64,000 nucleotides of DNA from Antilocapra americana (taxonomy: Eukaryota > Chordata > Mammalia > Artiodactyla > Antilocapridae). This document shows positions 15,501-30,500 of the stretch, piece after piece (the stretch's first letter is position 1; every line of letters begins with the position of its first letter). Below the pieces are notes generated by a model. That model searched no databases. It was not told the DNA's origin and was given only the letters and a program-made list of their open reading frames with translations. The stretch spans positions 24,193,915 to 24,257,914 of the forward strand of contig ML664199.1 of NCBI GenBank assembly GCA_007570785.1, read 5' to 3'. The translations under genes were made by a program, and so were the position numbers.

Positions 15501-18500
15501 AATCCACAGCCCTGGGTTCAAGTCTGAGCTCGGCCTCGGTCCAGGACAAGCCAGCTGACCTGCCAGGCCCTGGCTCTCCCCAGGGCCTCCTCGCAGGGCC
15601 GCTGTGGGGAAACAGGTGCACAGACCACATCCAGGGAGGCTGGAGGGACAACTGGCCACCAGGGACCTGCCCTTGCTCGCTGGCTCCCACACAGAGCGTG
15701 GGCTTTCTGGCTGTGGTTCCACATTCTCAAGGCATAATGAGAAGTGCCATGCATGGAAGAGGAGAAACAGAGTAAAAAGAATCACTGAAACAAAATGGCA
15801 GCTTCATACAGGTTGAGGGGTTTCCCTGGGGTCTGAAGAACGAGGCAGGCGAAGCCCATCAGAGTCCCAGCTGGGCTTAGGGAGGAGCCCCCACCAGCAA
15901 GTAAGAGCTGGTCTCACTCACCAGGGCCATTGCCAAGAGGGAAACCCCACTGACCACAGTGCTTCATGCACTCGAGCATCAGAGATGCAAGGAGGCTGTG
16001 GGGGTCTCACAGGAGGAGGCCGGGTCCCCATGTGCCCTGCAGGTGGGGTCACTCCCTCCCAGCCACAGGAAGACATGGCTGCTCTGCTGGACAACAGACA
16101 GGAGGAACAGAGAAGGGACTGGAAAATGAGTGAGTCTTCACACCGAGGCCCCTGGGAAAGCTGGTGGACACGTGGACAATGGGTGAGGCTCTAGAACTGT
16201 GAATGGCACTGCTGACCCTGTGACCCAGCTGTGCCGTACACAACAGAGCTGCACGCTGAGAACAGACTCAAACCACCACCCTCACTGGGCACGATGCTCT
16301 TTGGACCCCCTCTCCCTCCCGTTACTGGACACGAGACTCACTGGATTCCACGGTCATCTGTAGCAGGCTGTCCATCACGCTGGGCAGCAGCCCCCGGCTG
16401 GAGAGCTTCAGGTGGCTCAGCACCACTGGCACTGCCTGCAACTGCAGGAACAGGCGCTTCCCCTCGTCCGCCTGCAGGTCCAGACACAGCGAGTCGAATG
16501 CCTGTGCCAGGAAGTCAGCTGGAAGACAGGGCACCAGCCAATGACCGCATCGTTAGTCCAGCAGGTCACAGACATGGCAGGAAGGGGACCCCAAAGTGGC
16601 TGCAAACACGAGAGAAAAGGAGAAACCAAGGGATCGGACGCGACGGGCTGAATTCAGACACTGGCCCTCACTCAGCTGTCAGGACTGAAATGGGAGGAGA
16701 TGGTACAACAGGGTAAACTTTACTCAGAAATTCCCGGTTTAACACCGAAATTACAGTGAACACCACTCCTTTATATCAAGGAAAACAGTCAATATTCAGC
16801 AGTCTGACCATGACTACCGCCTGCCGACACCTCTGAGCAGCATCACCACCGCCACCTCAACAGCTGCTTCTGAGAGGAGGTTTCTTGCTACTGCTGCTCC
16901 AATCGACCTGTTTCAAAATGTAACTTTTTAAAAATGAGGGTTTCTGCCTCCAGATCAAGACCAAACGGGAGCCACTCCCAGAGCTCAGGAGACCGACTTG
17001 CTTGGGTTGCCTGCGACGCCTCCACCAGGAGGAATGGCCGGGAAGCCTGACCATCCTGACCTCAGGATGGACCTGAGGTCAGATAATATGCAGATAGTGC
17101 ACGAAGAGTTAACAGAAAGCATCAAACCCACACCAGGATCATGTCTGTGCAGACGCTCGTGAAGAACGAAGTCCCTGATTTCTGCCCTGACACTCCAGCG
17201 ATAACCCTTCTGTGACCTGGGCACTCACCACTACTTGCAAACTCTGTACTTATGTCCTGTTATCTTTCACAGTGGATGAGGTTTTACCGACACCATGTTA
17301 GAGCAAGGTCCACATTTCACAGATTCTGCTTCGCTTACATGAACAGTATCTCTTTCTTCAGTCATTATTGTTCCTTACTACTGATGATCAGGATAGTTAA
17401 CACTCTAGTCATGAGCTCTGTGGGGCTCGTTCATCAGGGTGCCACCCCCACGACCCGAGCACCTCCCGAAGGCCAGCCTCCTGACACAACCTCCCTGGGA
17501 GTAGGGTCCCCATGTGAACTGTGAGAGGGACACTCAGCCCACAGCACATGGCAGCCAGCACCTCTGCCAGTGTCCCTGACTGTCCGACCTGCATGGACCA
17601 TCCCCAAGTCACCAGTTTTCACTATTTGCTTCCATGTCCATCCCCCTGTGTTTCAGGCCAGTGAGAGGGACAGCGTGTCCAATACTGGACTGCACAGAGT
17701 CGGGGAGGAGGCATCGAATCCTTCCTGCTTATCTCTTCTTCCCATTCGCATTACCAGCAACGAACATCACTGTGTCTCTGATGACTTGACCACACACGTT
17801 GATCCATGGTGAACTCTGGTCTGGGCTTCTCACACACATCTCAGACAGCCACTACCACTTCTGATACAACTCTGGGGACCATAACCACAAGGAAGAAGAG
17901 AACAAAGACAGAGGAACTGTCTGGTAGGCAGGCTCTCTCTGTCACTAGCTACTGAGCTCTGCTGTTACGAGGAAAAGCCATAAGAGACCATGGGAGGTAG
18001 ATTAACATACATGTGTTCAACTAAACTCTATTCACAGAAACAAGTGCTGGGCCTCATTGGCTCCTGGGCTCCGGCCCACCAAGCACTGTCCCAGTGGATC
18101 CATAAAGCCACACTCTCCATGCTGTGTGGGTTCTATGAGGGGGGTAGCAGCAAAGGCTTCCGTGGACACAGGATCCAGGTGCATCAGTCAAGGCCCTGGA
18201 GGGCAACAAGCCAGCCCACCACTGACCTTCTCAACTTCAGCAACTAGTCGTTCTAGGAGATACTGGGCCCCAAGCACAAAACAGCACACTAGTCCATTCT
18301 GAAAAAGTAAAATGTGTAACTCTATGTAAGAACTGCTTCACTGTGGACAACCTGAAGGCTCACCTTGAGTGACTGTTCTGAGGACGATTAAAGTGGACAC
18401 GAATCTCAGGGGCAAGCTGGTGCTCTTAAAGAAGGCAGCTGTCCTCGGTCGACTCTCCACTGAGTGCTCTGAGGCCGCGTCCTGAACACCCTTCGTCACC

Positions 18501-21500
18501 ACTCCTCTGAATATGTCTTCACCCAACCTCCGCAGTGTGGTTGTCATGGTCGAGTGCTGTTAAAAATATGCACTCTCTCAGTACACTTATCCATGGTCAG
18601 GAAATAGATATTTTAAATACTACAATCAAATACACGAACTAAAAATAAGCTAACTAAAAAAAATTCAATGGAGCTGAAAAGACAAGGGATTGGAGAGCAG
18701 AATACAAGAAACCCACTTTGCAGACACACACAGATGAAAAGGGAATGGACAAAGAACACACACCACGCTGAGAGTGACCGAGAGGCTGGAGCAGCTCTCA
18801 ACCTCAAACAGGCTTCAGAGCAGGCAGTTACCAGGGAAAGGAGGGGCACCACGTAGTGATGGAGGGCGAGGTCTCCAGGAGGACACGACAACGCCTCGGG
18901 TGTGTGATCACCTGCAGACATAACACCCACCGCACGATCTGTCAGAAATAGCCCATAGGCTGGACTTCATTAAAATCAAAACTCCTGCTCTGTGAAAGCA
19001 CTGTCAAGAGAATAAGAGGACAAGCCAGGGACAGGGGAGAAAACATGTGCAAAGGACACACCTGAAAGACTGTTATCCAAACACTGATAAGAGTTCTAGA
19101 GACTCAGCAGTAGGAGAACACAGCCCAATTAAAAACACACAGATGACCCGGACACCGCAGCCAAGACGACACACAGATGCCAGGCAGACACAAGAAGCAG
19201 CACGGCACATGTGATCAGGGTGAAACCCCTGTGGGGTGACACCTCACACTTCGGGGAGGGCTGAAGCCCCAAATCCCGACAACACCGAACGCTGGTCTGC
19301 CCACGGAGCAACAGGTACCCTCAGCACTGCTGGGGGAGCAGAGAGTGCAGCCACTCGAAAGACAGGTTTCCGCTTCTTAAACAACAAAGCACCCTCTTAG
19401 CCAATAACCACGCTCCCTGACATTTCAGTTCCCGAAGGAGGTGAAAACTTACACCCACACAAAAACCTGCCTGTGGATGGGACAGCAACTCAACTCAGAG
19501 CTGCCAAGCCTTGGAAGCAACCGACACGTCTGTCAGTAGGCGATGGACAAACAGTGGTCCATCCAGACAGTGGAATAGTCTTCACAGCTGAAAAGAGCCA
19601 TTAGGCCATGGAAAGGCATGGAGGAGCCGTAACACATATGACTATGTGGAAGCAGTCCATGTTAAAAGGGCACGCACTCTGTCACCCCAGCTCCGTGACA
19701 TTCTGGAAAAGGCAGGACTGCCTGGGCAGTAAATGGACCAGGTGCGGTGCGGGGAGAACAGGCACAGCACAGAGGATTTTTAGGACAAATTTTTTTTTTT
19801 GTATCAAATTTTAATTTTTTGCATCAAATTTTGTATCAAACTATACTGTGTGATAGTGTAACAATGGTTACAGGCTCCAATATGTTTGTCAAGACCCAGA
19901 GAACGCACACCACCAAGATGTTGGGGGATGATGGCACATCCACGCAGGACGTTGACTGTGAAGAAGATTCTGTCTGGCAGGGATGCTGATGGGGGGCACA
20001 GTGCAGGTGTAGGGCAGGGTACCTGGGAACTCTCCCTGCTCAGTGCTGCTCTAAAACGTGACGTCTACACATGAGAAGAGCAACGTGAGACTCTGGAGGG
20101 AGACGGGACTGTTCTGTCACCTGACCACAGCCCTGGCGGTGACACCGCACCTGTTCTGCACTGCGTCACCTTCGGGAGATGGACATATTGTATCTATCAT
20201 TTCTTATGACCACAGAGAATCTCTAATTACCTCAAAATACAAAGCTTAACTTATGTACTTGCACTTAGACAACTGTTAAAACTAAATTATTAAAACCCCA
20301 TCAGTAAGTGTTTAGCAATGATCGGGTGAGAACAATACTTCTCAGCAGAAAGCCATGCAGCTGGCAGCCCCGCCCCAGAGCACACGGAGCAGCCGAGCCC
20401 ACACTGGAGACAGCGCAGCACCAACTGCCTCCGAAGAATGAGAAGACTATTGAGGAAGACAAAGTCTCACTCAATGCTGAGTCTAGCCTTTGATGGCTGA
20501 AAGCGAGAATTTGGCCAACCTTTCTCAGAAACCATCACACAAACAGCAAAGTCACAGTGACTTTGAACAGACGCGATCATTTTATGTAACTTTCTTTTGT
20601 GAGACAAGCCTACGGCCGATACACTCAGATGACATTCTCTGTGTGGGTGCCTGTGTGCACACGCTGCCCCACACACGTGCTCACGCACTCACCTGTTTAC
20701 CATGATGGCAAAATATTTAGGATTTCCTCAGGAAAGGTATTTCCCTAAACGTCAGCCACCCAGCTACATCACCATCAGTCCCGCATGGAGCAGCTTAGCC
20801 CCCTCATCCTAAGGGCCATGGGGCCAAGAGGAAACTACCCCAGCAATGTTTTCTTTCTTCCCCATTTTTAACTGAACGAAACCTGTATCAGGATGTATCA
20901 ATACTAACTGGGGAAATAAAATTTTACAAACCTACTATAATTCACAGCACAAACAGGTACACATGCACCTCACATTTGGATTAAACAACCCTAGGTGAGC
21001 TGGTAACACACACCCTTCATTTACATGACGCTGGAGTAACTCTCCCTCTCTGATTAGCTTATCCTAACCAACACAGTCCCATTTAGCTAGAGTGTGTTTA
21101 TTGACATAAGCACAAAAAATCAATTTCTATTACGTTCAAGAATATGAGAAACCATAAATTAAATAACAGGGCAGGGGGAAGCGGTTAGTTTCGACAAGAA
21201 CCCAACACAGTGAAACTCCTTATTACACAATTCTGAAGCTCACAAACAATGACACACTGCACTGAGAAAGAGGACAGAGAAGGAGAAAGAAGAGCAAGTG
21301 GTGACTGAAGCAAGGGAGGCGGGAAAAGTCCCACGACGCGAAGAGAATGCACAGGAAAGCCTGAGACACAGCAAGACCGGGAGCCAAGCAATACTGAACA
21401 TAGCTTTCCCTGCAGATCGACTCTGATTCACAGGTACCTGAGTCCCGGCATCAAGCTGCCTTAGAGACCAGTAGATAAACTTCAAGAAAGGTTCGTGAAG

Positions 21501-24500
21501 CCTGGCATTCACAAAGGGCAACCACTGCAGCTGCTCTGTCACCAGAGGCAAAAGCTAAAGATGAAAAGATGGGAAATATAAACACACAGTTTCAGACATC
21601 TGAAATTAATTATCACAGTTTTCCAAAAATTATTTTTCCAATAGAAGAGTTCTCTAACAAAAAAAATCTCTACTTTAAAATCAAATGCAATATAATACAA
21701 AAACACACATTTGAGACATTATATATGTATTTCCTTGACCCACCAATAGCACACCTTCGACTTTAAGATTAACCTACATAAACACACATTTGAATCTTTT
21801 GTTGTTGTGCAGGTGCTAAGTTGTGTCTGAATCTTTGCGATCCCATGGATTACAGCATAAACTTCTGGTACATGTATAACCATTAACTGATAATGACATC
21901 TTTATTGCCATGGCATAGTCTGAGGTGATAAAAACAGGTTTCAAAAATGTAATAAGATCCATTTATATAAAATACCATCAGTGTTGAATTTATATTGAAA
22001 GAGATAAGAAAAGATATTTTTAAAAAGTATTAAGAGTGAGATTTCAGTAACTGGAAAGATGTTCACTTTCCTCTTTATATGTCTTTCATAAACATTTTAA
22101 TGTTAATTTGTAAAAATAATACACATTTCTAAAAAAAGATAAATATGAATGTTGACTCAACAGTATGTTATTTTGTTGAAAGTTTAAGACCACAGACATA
22201 CACTCTAAGCCTTTGAGGAAATAATCCCACCTCTGCTATAACAGCCTAAGAAAATTACCTAAAATAAAACTTTTTAAAACCTTGCATACAAAAATACTGT
22301 TACACTGATTCAAAAAAAATGGAAGTGACTTAACGGCCTGACAAAGGGAAACAGCTAGGTCAAGTGAATAGCTTACTCAGTGGACTAGAGATGATGAACA
22401 GAAAATATTAATGATAAAATTAAGTAAAAGTAATAAAAGCAAGGGTGTAAAATCATATGTAATTGGACCATAGACATGATAATAGAAACATACCAGACCT
22501 CTGACAGCAGCTCTGGGACACACTCTCCACGCACCACCCGCCTCTATTCTGCAACCCCATTGCCTCCTCCAGGGGAGGTTCCCAACCCAGGGATCAAACC
22601 CGGGTCTCCTGCATTGCAGGCAGATTCTTTACCATCTGAGCCACAGGGGAAGCCCCTATTCTGCAACCCCAATCCTTGATACCTGCCTCTTTGACTTCTG
22701 AGACCCAGCTCCTCCCACCTCTCTGCTCACTTTCAGGGACCCCTACTGGCTCGTCCTCAGTCACCTGGTCATGGAGTACTCGAGCTCAACTCAGGATCAG
22801 CCAATTAGGACTCAGGCCTCCCACATCCACACCCAGTTCTGGCATCTCTGCAGAGCTCCATCCCCATGGCAACGCCCACCAGACACCAGCACGCTAGTCT
22901 TCAGCTCAGGTGCCTAAAACTATCCAGCCAGAGGGCAGAGGTGCAAACCCAGATCTTGTGGGTTTCCTACCTGGAGTGAATGCTGTCAACATGCATCCCA
23001 GTACAAAATCAAGAGCTGGGAGCCAACCCTGAGACCCCGCAAAAGTACGGGATCCATCACCACATCCCACCAAGTTCCAAGCACGCAAAGTTGCATACTT
23101 TTGTACTGGCTTCTCCAATGGCTTACCAAGTAAAGAATCTGCCTGCAATGCAGGGGACACAGGAAACCAGGGTTCAATTCCTGGGTTGGGAATGATCCTC
23201 TGGAGGAGGAAATGGCAACCCACTCTAGTATTCTTGCCTGGAAAATCCCTTGGATGCAGGAGCCTAGCGGGCTGCAGTCCAAAGGGTCTCAAAGAGTCTG
23301 ACACGACTGAACGATTAATACTTCACTTCAAAGGTGTATATCCAGAACAAGTTAACAAATAATAATCCTTATTCGAGGATGACAACAAGAACCTGATGCT
23401 CCCTCAGGCTGTGGCTGGAGGTCTAGTTCCCTGGTCAGCCGGCTCTTAGAAGGTCACCCCAGCCTAGTTATGACCCTCCTCCTTCCTTCTCCGCCTTCAC
23501 CGCTGGTGAGGGTGAGTGAGCCTCTGACCTACTCTACAATAATCTCTTGTGTATGGTCTGAAGTGCTCTGTGGTTACTGGACCCACCTGGATCACCCTAG
23601 GTTAGTTACCACTTTAACCAAAGCTCTAACACTTGGGTCACCTGATGCAAAGAGCCCACTCATTAGAAAAGACCATGATGCTGGGAAAGATGGAAGGCAG
23701 GAGGAGAAGGGGACAACAGAAGACGAGATGGTTGGATGACATCACCAACTCAATGGACACGAGTTTGAGCAAGTGCTGGGAGATGGTGATGGACAGGGAA
23801 ACCTGGTGTGCTGCAGTCCATGGGGTTGCAAAGAGTTGGACATGCCTGAGTGACTGAACAACAATCTCCACTGGGGTCAGTGGATAAGTAACTTTAATTC
23901 ACTTTGGCAAAGTGATGTAACATCCACGGCTTAGGTTATGAATATCTCCAGGGCCATTATCCTGCCCAGCACAAAAGGCATTCAGAAGAAACTTTTTAGG
24001 TAAGAATGGAAACTGGAAATAACTTCCTAAAATGAAACTGTGTCCTGTATATAATTCTTTTAAGTCAAACAAACAACCTCAGATATCCACTCTTCAGAGT
24101 TTTTAATGTATTTCTTATAGAATGAATGCAACAGTTAACCTTTAGTGACAATTTATACTGACTGGAAATCACGAGTGTCAATATCCAAATTAATGTTTGT
24201 AACTTTAAGAAAACGGTCATTTCTCATTGATAATGAGAAGCCTCTTGAAAATACTGTTTGTTCTTTCATGACAAATGGCAAAATAATATTATTTTAGTGA
24301 GATGTGAATCCTAAAAAGATACATTATCAGGAATTAATTGTTCATATCACTGATTACCTGCCTAACTCTAAAATATAATTATTTTGCCATTTTTTTGGAG
24401 TAGGTTTTTAATTTCTGGTCTTCTTTTAAAAGGAAATTCCCATTGTATTATAAAAATACACATAGGAATTCATGTGGATTAAGTGTAAAATGAGTCTTTT

Positions 24501-27500
24501 TACAATAGACTATTGGTATGACCAACTTTCTATCAAAAATATTTTAAATATTTTTTCTCCTGCAAAATATAGCACAGGCTTCCCTTTTTTCACTCTCCAC
24601 GTCTCTACTGAGTCATATTATTTCAAATTAAAAACAAACCTTCACACACTTCTCCTGAATATCACTTCTCTGAGAGGCAAATGTGGGTAGTGGCTTTTCA
24701 CCATCCATTCCAGATTCTTCATTTTTCAGTTTGCTAAGGTGATGATCTGAAATCCAGTCCATGAATACAGTTAAAAGTTCATAAACTTGTCCATTAAGTG
24801 ATACCTATAAGCAAAAAAAGCAAACATTTATTTCAATTCACAGCTTGCTAAAACTTCAAAGGCAAGTTTTACATTTGTTAAGTGATTATGGAATAATTTA
24901 TCTAAACTGCTTCTGTAAACATGCACTGGATTGCAAAGCTTCTCCAAATGGAAGAAATTCCAAATCAGATCTCTCCAGTTAACATCAGACACATGTTAAA
25001 CGCTGGCTGACAGAAGTGGGGGAACCCATCACAATAAGGACATTGAAAGAACTGTACCTGATTACCAAGAAAGAGAATTTTTATTAAAATTCTTTATCCA
25101 AGTTTGATAATGAAGAAAAGCAAAACTGGCCTTAATTCAAGGGCATGAACCACCATACCGAAGATTTTAACAAATTTAAAGGTTTTTTAAAAGCTAAATG
25201 ATTTCCACCATGGAGCTTCTTATCTTCCTCCCCCAAAAGCTGTTTTCCTTTACACTGTACCATTCTATAAAATGGATATGAAAAATTTTCCCTGGAAACC
25301 CTGTTCTTTCAGAGTCTACACAATTGGGAAGAAAATAAGAACTGAATGCCATAAAAAACTAGTATAAATTCAACTCAACTGACTTCTACGTTCCTTCAAA
25401 CCACTTTTAATCATTTTAAGTAGACATTTATCACACATGTGCCTTAGGGAACTATGTCAGATTTAACTTTAGACAGAGAAGTACAAGAGCAAAGTAATAA
25501 AAAAGGCATAGCTCAGCAGAAGCAATCCACAGAAGAAGGAAACAAAGTTACATTATTCTGAACAAGAGTAATCTTTAACTTTTTCAATTTTCTTCAAATA
25601 GGAACTTGTGATGAAAACTACAATCATCTTGAGCACCTGAGTATTAATCTCCACTTTTTAATTTTTTTAATTAAAAAAAATTTTCACAATTAGCATCCTC
25701 TTTAATAAAACGTGGAAACTATGCCAGCAGGAAAAAGGGGGTGGGGGAGTAAAATAGGACCTCTTTCAATCACTAAGCCCTCTGCACACAGCCTGTGTGT
25801 GGCAGACAGAGGGTTTGGGGTGCAGGGAGGCAGCAATAGGCTGGGGCAGCCCTTCTGGGAGTGGAATATGGGGTCCAAGCAAGTCTGCAGTAAAGTATCA
25901 TTACCACCCACTGGAAAGATGAAAATAAAAAGGATTGGAAACATCAAATATAGACAAAGCTACGGTGCATTAGAACAGACTGCCAGCAACAGTACAAATA
26001 ATATGACCACTTTGGAAAACTGGCAGCTGCTCCAGAAGTGAAACCTACATGTACCTTATGACCCAGAAATTCCAGTCTTAGCTTTATTTCCAAGAGGGAT
26101 GGAAACACATGTCCACAAAGACCCCTGTACACTGATATTCTTATCAGGTGAATATTCTGCTCTGTTTTTAAAACAAAAGCATATCTGAAATATTATGATA
26201 CTTTTCTACAAAGAAATTATTACAGTGAATACTTCCATAACAAAAAGAATGTTTGATAAATTAAAAAAAAAAAAAAAGAAAGAAAGAAAGAACAAAGAGA
26301 AAATGTCCTGGCTTTACAGTAGAGAAATTTTCAACCATACCTTACAAGGTTTTGAAGCTGGTACTTTTTCCTGCTTTAAATTTTTCGCTTCATGAGTGGC
26401 CTGGGGATTGCCTTTCAGTCTCTGTATTGTCATGAACTCGTACTTCCTCTGTGACAGCATGTATCCATGAATTAAAGAAAAATGGTATCAGAAGTGAGAC
26501 CAAGGCAGTCATTCTAGATTTCACTTGTGTCTCAAGAGCAGAGCAGGTTCCTTACCTGTAAATTGTCTAAGCGAGCTTGAACTCTTTTGGCTTGAACCTC
26601 CAACTTCCTGTTTTCTTCACTGACTTCATTCAACTAAAGTAGGAAAACAACAGACATTTCAATAGAAACCCCAAGCTGATTTCCTACTGAAGTTTTCCCA
26701 GGATACTGTATTATCTGGTCTACCACCAGGCAAGACAACACACAGAGGTAGCACCCACGATTAAAGATCACAGCAAAAACCACCACTGGGCCCTAAACCA
26801 TGAAGAGTTTCTAAAAAGTTTACTTCATTCTATGAAAAATGTGCAAGTCTCCCAACATCTTAAATGAAGACATTTTAACAGGGAACATCCTTTTTCTGAA
26901 TTTTCTACTCAACTATAATGCACGTACAAGAAAATGCACAAACCGCATAACAGAGTCGTGAATTCCTGGGACTGGGGTCAATGTCTGTGTAATTCAGGAA
27001 AAGTGCCTTCTTCACCATGGGTCTCCCCATCCCGCATACAACACAGCCTTCAACTTCTTTCCATCCTCTTTAATTGCTTTTTAAACGGCGCTTTGCACGT
27101 TTTGCGTGCTCTGTGCATGTACGATCTCTTAGGGTTATTCCTGCACAGCCAGGTAGCTTCTTGATGCTACTACCCATAGCATCTTTCAACAAACACTCTC
27201 TGGTTATGGTTGGTATGCAGAAATACACTTGCGTTTTTAAAAAATTTATTTAAATTTATTTTTTTTAATTGAAGGATAAATGCTTTACAGAATTGTGTTG
27301 GCTTCTCTTCTGTCAAACATCAACATGAATCAGCCATATGTATACATATGTCCCCACTTTAACTGAGCCCATATCTGAAGAGCCTCCTGAATTTAGTTTT
27401 AGTAACTTCTCTGTACGCTTGTCTGGACACTGACTACTTCTAATTCTCATTTCTTCCTTCCCAATCCTGGCTTCTCCTTGCTACACGGACCAGGACATCA

Positions 27501-30500
27501 GTTCAAAGTTCCCCAGAATCAGGAACAGTAAGCACCTTCCTTGTTCTAATCTCAAAGGAAAGATTTCAGTAGCTATGTTAAGTGTGAGTGTTGTTGGATT
27601 GTTTCTTTTTGCAGATACTCTAAGAGAATTAAGTTCTCTTCTATTTCTAGTTATTGAGTTAGTACTGAATTTTATATCAAAGAATTATGATTCTTCTCCT
27701 TTTATCAGATGATATGTTAATTTTCAAATGATAAATGACCCCTGTATTCCTCAGATAAATCCACTGAATGACATTATACTTTTTACGTAGCTCTAGATTC
27801 AACTTGCTGATATTAAAATTTTTGCATCTATACTCATTGGATACTGGCTGTATTTTTCTTTTCGTGCTGACAGGTTTAGATTCAAGGTTCTGCCTGGCCT
27901 CCTATGACAGGAAAGAGCCTTTCTCTTTTATGTTAATCAGGTCTGTGATATTTCCTCCAGGAGCCTTACTGCTCCTTCTTTGAAGATAAGGTGCCTCTGA
28001 TTTTATCTTTACTTAAAGTTTTCACACCTTAAAACAGCGTACCAGTATGGTGTTCCTCAACATTTATTCTCCTTAGGGTTAACAGAATTTCTTAAAATCT
28101 GTGGGCTGGTAGGCTTCACCAACCTGTGGATATTATCCTTTCACATTCTGCCTCTCTATCTCACCAAGTACTTTGGGAAATTCCATGTTAACTTCTTCTC
28201 TATGTTCCCCGCGCCTCTCAGGTGAAGTGTCCAGCCTTTCACCATGCATATCAACAAGCTCCACCCCTTAGCAACGCACACATCCACCCCAGTCACTACA
28301 CACTCACCACACACATGCCGGACGATCAGGATCAGTCACCCAAAAGCCAGGTACGGACAGCAATGCACCTATGCCAGCAATCAGAGACTCTTCTCAAGAC
28401 AGTGAGACGAGACTGCGAGGGGAGAACACAGCCTCTCCAAGGATAAGAGGGCTCCAGACAAAGTGGGTCAAGGTCACACTCTCACTGCAGGAGGGAACAC
28501 AGTGCAGAAAAAACAAAGAATCAGATCTAGGGACTGGGAGCGAACTGGGGGACCTGGTTATCACCACCATGGAGAAAGGTTATAACAAGCAGGGACTACA
28601 GAAATCAGAGAGGCAGAGAACAACACACAACTGGCCAAGGAGCTCCAGGTACAAACGCTCAAGAGCCCACGTTCAGCCCCCTGCTGGAATCCATAAAGTT
28701 CCCCACCCAGGGACTCAGCTGCTAAAATGCCTAAGTTCAGCCATTTGTGCTCATCCATGCTTCCCTCCCCACAAACACACCATCATTCTCCCGTCCCTCT
28801 CCACAAAGCCCTTTACTTCTACATATTTCAAGCAAAACTGGCAAAGGGGAACAACAACAACAAAAATACAACTAGCAAGAACCTGGTGCAACCCGAATAT
28901 GATGGAACACTGAGCTGAACCACAGCTCTGCACACACAGTGAGGTGCAGGGTGACGCAGCGGGTGTGAGCTCGCCACAGCTCTGCACACAGTGCGGTGCA
29001 GTGTGACACGGCGGGCGTGAGCTCGCCACAGCTCTGCACACACAGTGAGGTGCAGTGTGACGCAGCGGGCGTGAGCTTATGCTCCCAGCACAGGAGCCAC
29101 ACACAACAGACCCTCCAAAAATACAAAGTGGTGTGTAACAGCCAGTTCAAGAACAGCACAAAGCTACAACTCAGCACCTGAAGTCCCCAGGTTAGCAGGT
29201 TTTCTTTTGCTTGTTTTTACTGCTCTTAACACTTTGAAAAATTCCAAGTTGTCAAATAGCTCAGCTAGTTGTCAGAACAGACGATGAGAAACCAAGAGCT
29301 AGTTGTATTTTATAATAAAGCTAACAAATACAGATGATAATCAAGGTTTTCTCTTCCCAGAATACGTTCTAAGATTCTGACTTGAACTGGTTAATCTATA
29401 CAGTTCTGAGAATGTCTCATAATCTAACAAAGATAAACTAGGTCTTACCTGTTTCTTTAAGTTATCATTCAATCCTTTCAATGCATCAAAGGAAGACCTT
29501 AGCCTTTTGCTTTCCTTATTTCTCTCTTTAAGTACTTCTGTTAAGTGCTCAACTTCTGCATCATGTTGCTAGGAGGGAAAAAATAGAGATTCAACGTCAC
29601 TAATGCTACTGAACATAAGTTACATAAAAATTACAACTCCCTGGGGCTTCCCTGGTGGCTCAGTAAAGAATCCGTCTGCCAATGCAGGAAACACGGGTTC
29701 GAGACCAGATAAAGATCCTACATGCCTCACAGCAACTAAAGCCCACAACTACTGAGCCTGTGCTCTAAGTCTATGCTCCGCAGTGCGAAGTCACTGCAAT
29801 GAGAAAACGCCCGCACATCACAACTAGAGAGTAGCCCCCGGTCGTCGCAACTAGAAAAAAGCCTGTGCAGCAACCAAGACCCAGCGCAGCCAAAAACAAA
29901 TATATAAAATTACGAGAAATAAATAAAAAATAAAAAACTAGGCTTTAAAAAAATTACAACTCCTTGAATCACAAAGACTTTAATCAGCATATTTAAGCAT
30001 AATGGCTGACACTGCAAGTAATTTATAAAAACTGGATAATCAACCAACTTAATAACAAAGCATTAAAAATATATGTTAAATACTTATTAAAACATACTAC
30101 ACAAATTAAGTAGCATTAAGGCTATTTTCTGGCCCTGCTCAGAAAAATCTCCAACAGAAACTCACTGAAATAATTTCTGACATCATGGAATGATAAAAGA
30201 GTTCTGATCCTTTTAGGAGATTAGTTTATTATTCATAGGTTTGTGAATTAAAATTTAAGGTTTAAATTAGCCCTCTGGAGAAGAAATAATCCACACATAG
30301 AACTGTTCTCATAAATTGGCTAAAATTGTTGTACATCTCAGAAAACTTAAATACATAATAAAATTTCCTGAGCCACAAACGATTTGACTTTCCTTACCCA
30401 GTTTTATAAATATTAAAATCAATTTCCCCTATAATTATATTCAAATGAGAGCACATTTTAGATTTGTGAATACATAGTTTCTTTCACTTTTTACTCTCAG

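Larger units (their letters stand above)
11241..16341 (-). other. CCDC138: CCDC138 intron 13
   Basis: This intron holds an old L1 3' end (about 11750-12122) and one Bov-tA copy (14490-14697). Around 15500-15570 there is a faint MIR-like stretch. GC-rich parts at 13650-14450 and 15400-16300 give several open frames with no recognisable protein. Confidence 0.6.
21555..24639 (-). other. CCDC138: CCDC138 intron 10
   Basis: This AT-rich intron carries several ruminant insertions, listed separately: a short Bov-tA 3' piece, a truncated Bov-tA with perfect target duplication, a full Bov-tA and a BovB 3' end. I see no further exon. Confidence 0.6.
24805..26340 (-). other. CCDC138: CCDC138 intron 9
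   Basis: AT-rich intron. Its only recognised repeats are an L1 3' fragment near 25920-26190 and an A/AAAG-rich stretch at 26264-26293. Confidence 0.55.
26634..29448 (-). other. CCDC138: CCDC138 intron 7
   Basis: It contains antisense L1 remnants (27237-28190) and a three-copy minisatellite (28921-29075). Between 28371 and 28913 there is a 180-codon plus-strand open frame, antisense to the gene and with no recognised domain; I regard it as chance. Confidence 0.55.

Noticed and set aside
28371..28913. 180-codon plus-strand open frame in CCDC138 intron 7
   Set aside because: It has no recognisable domain, is antisense to the gene, has biased low-complexity Ser/Thr/Lys content, and shows no promoter or splice context.
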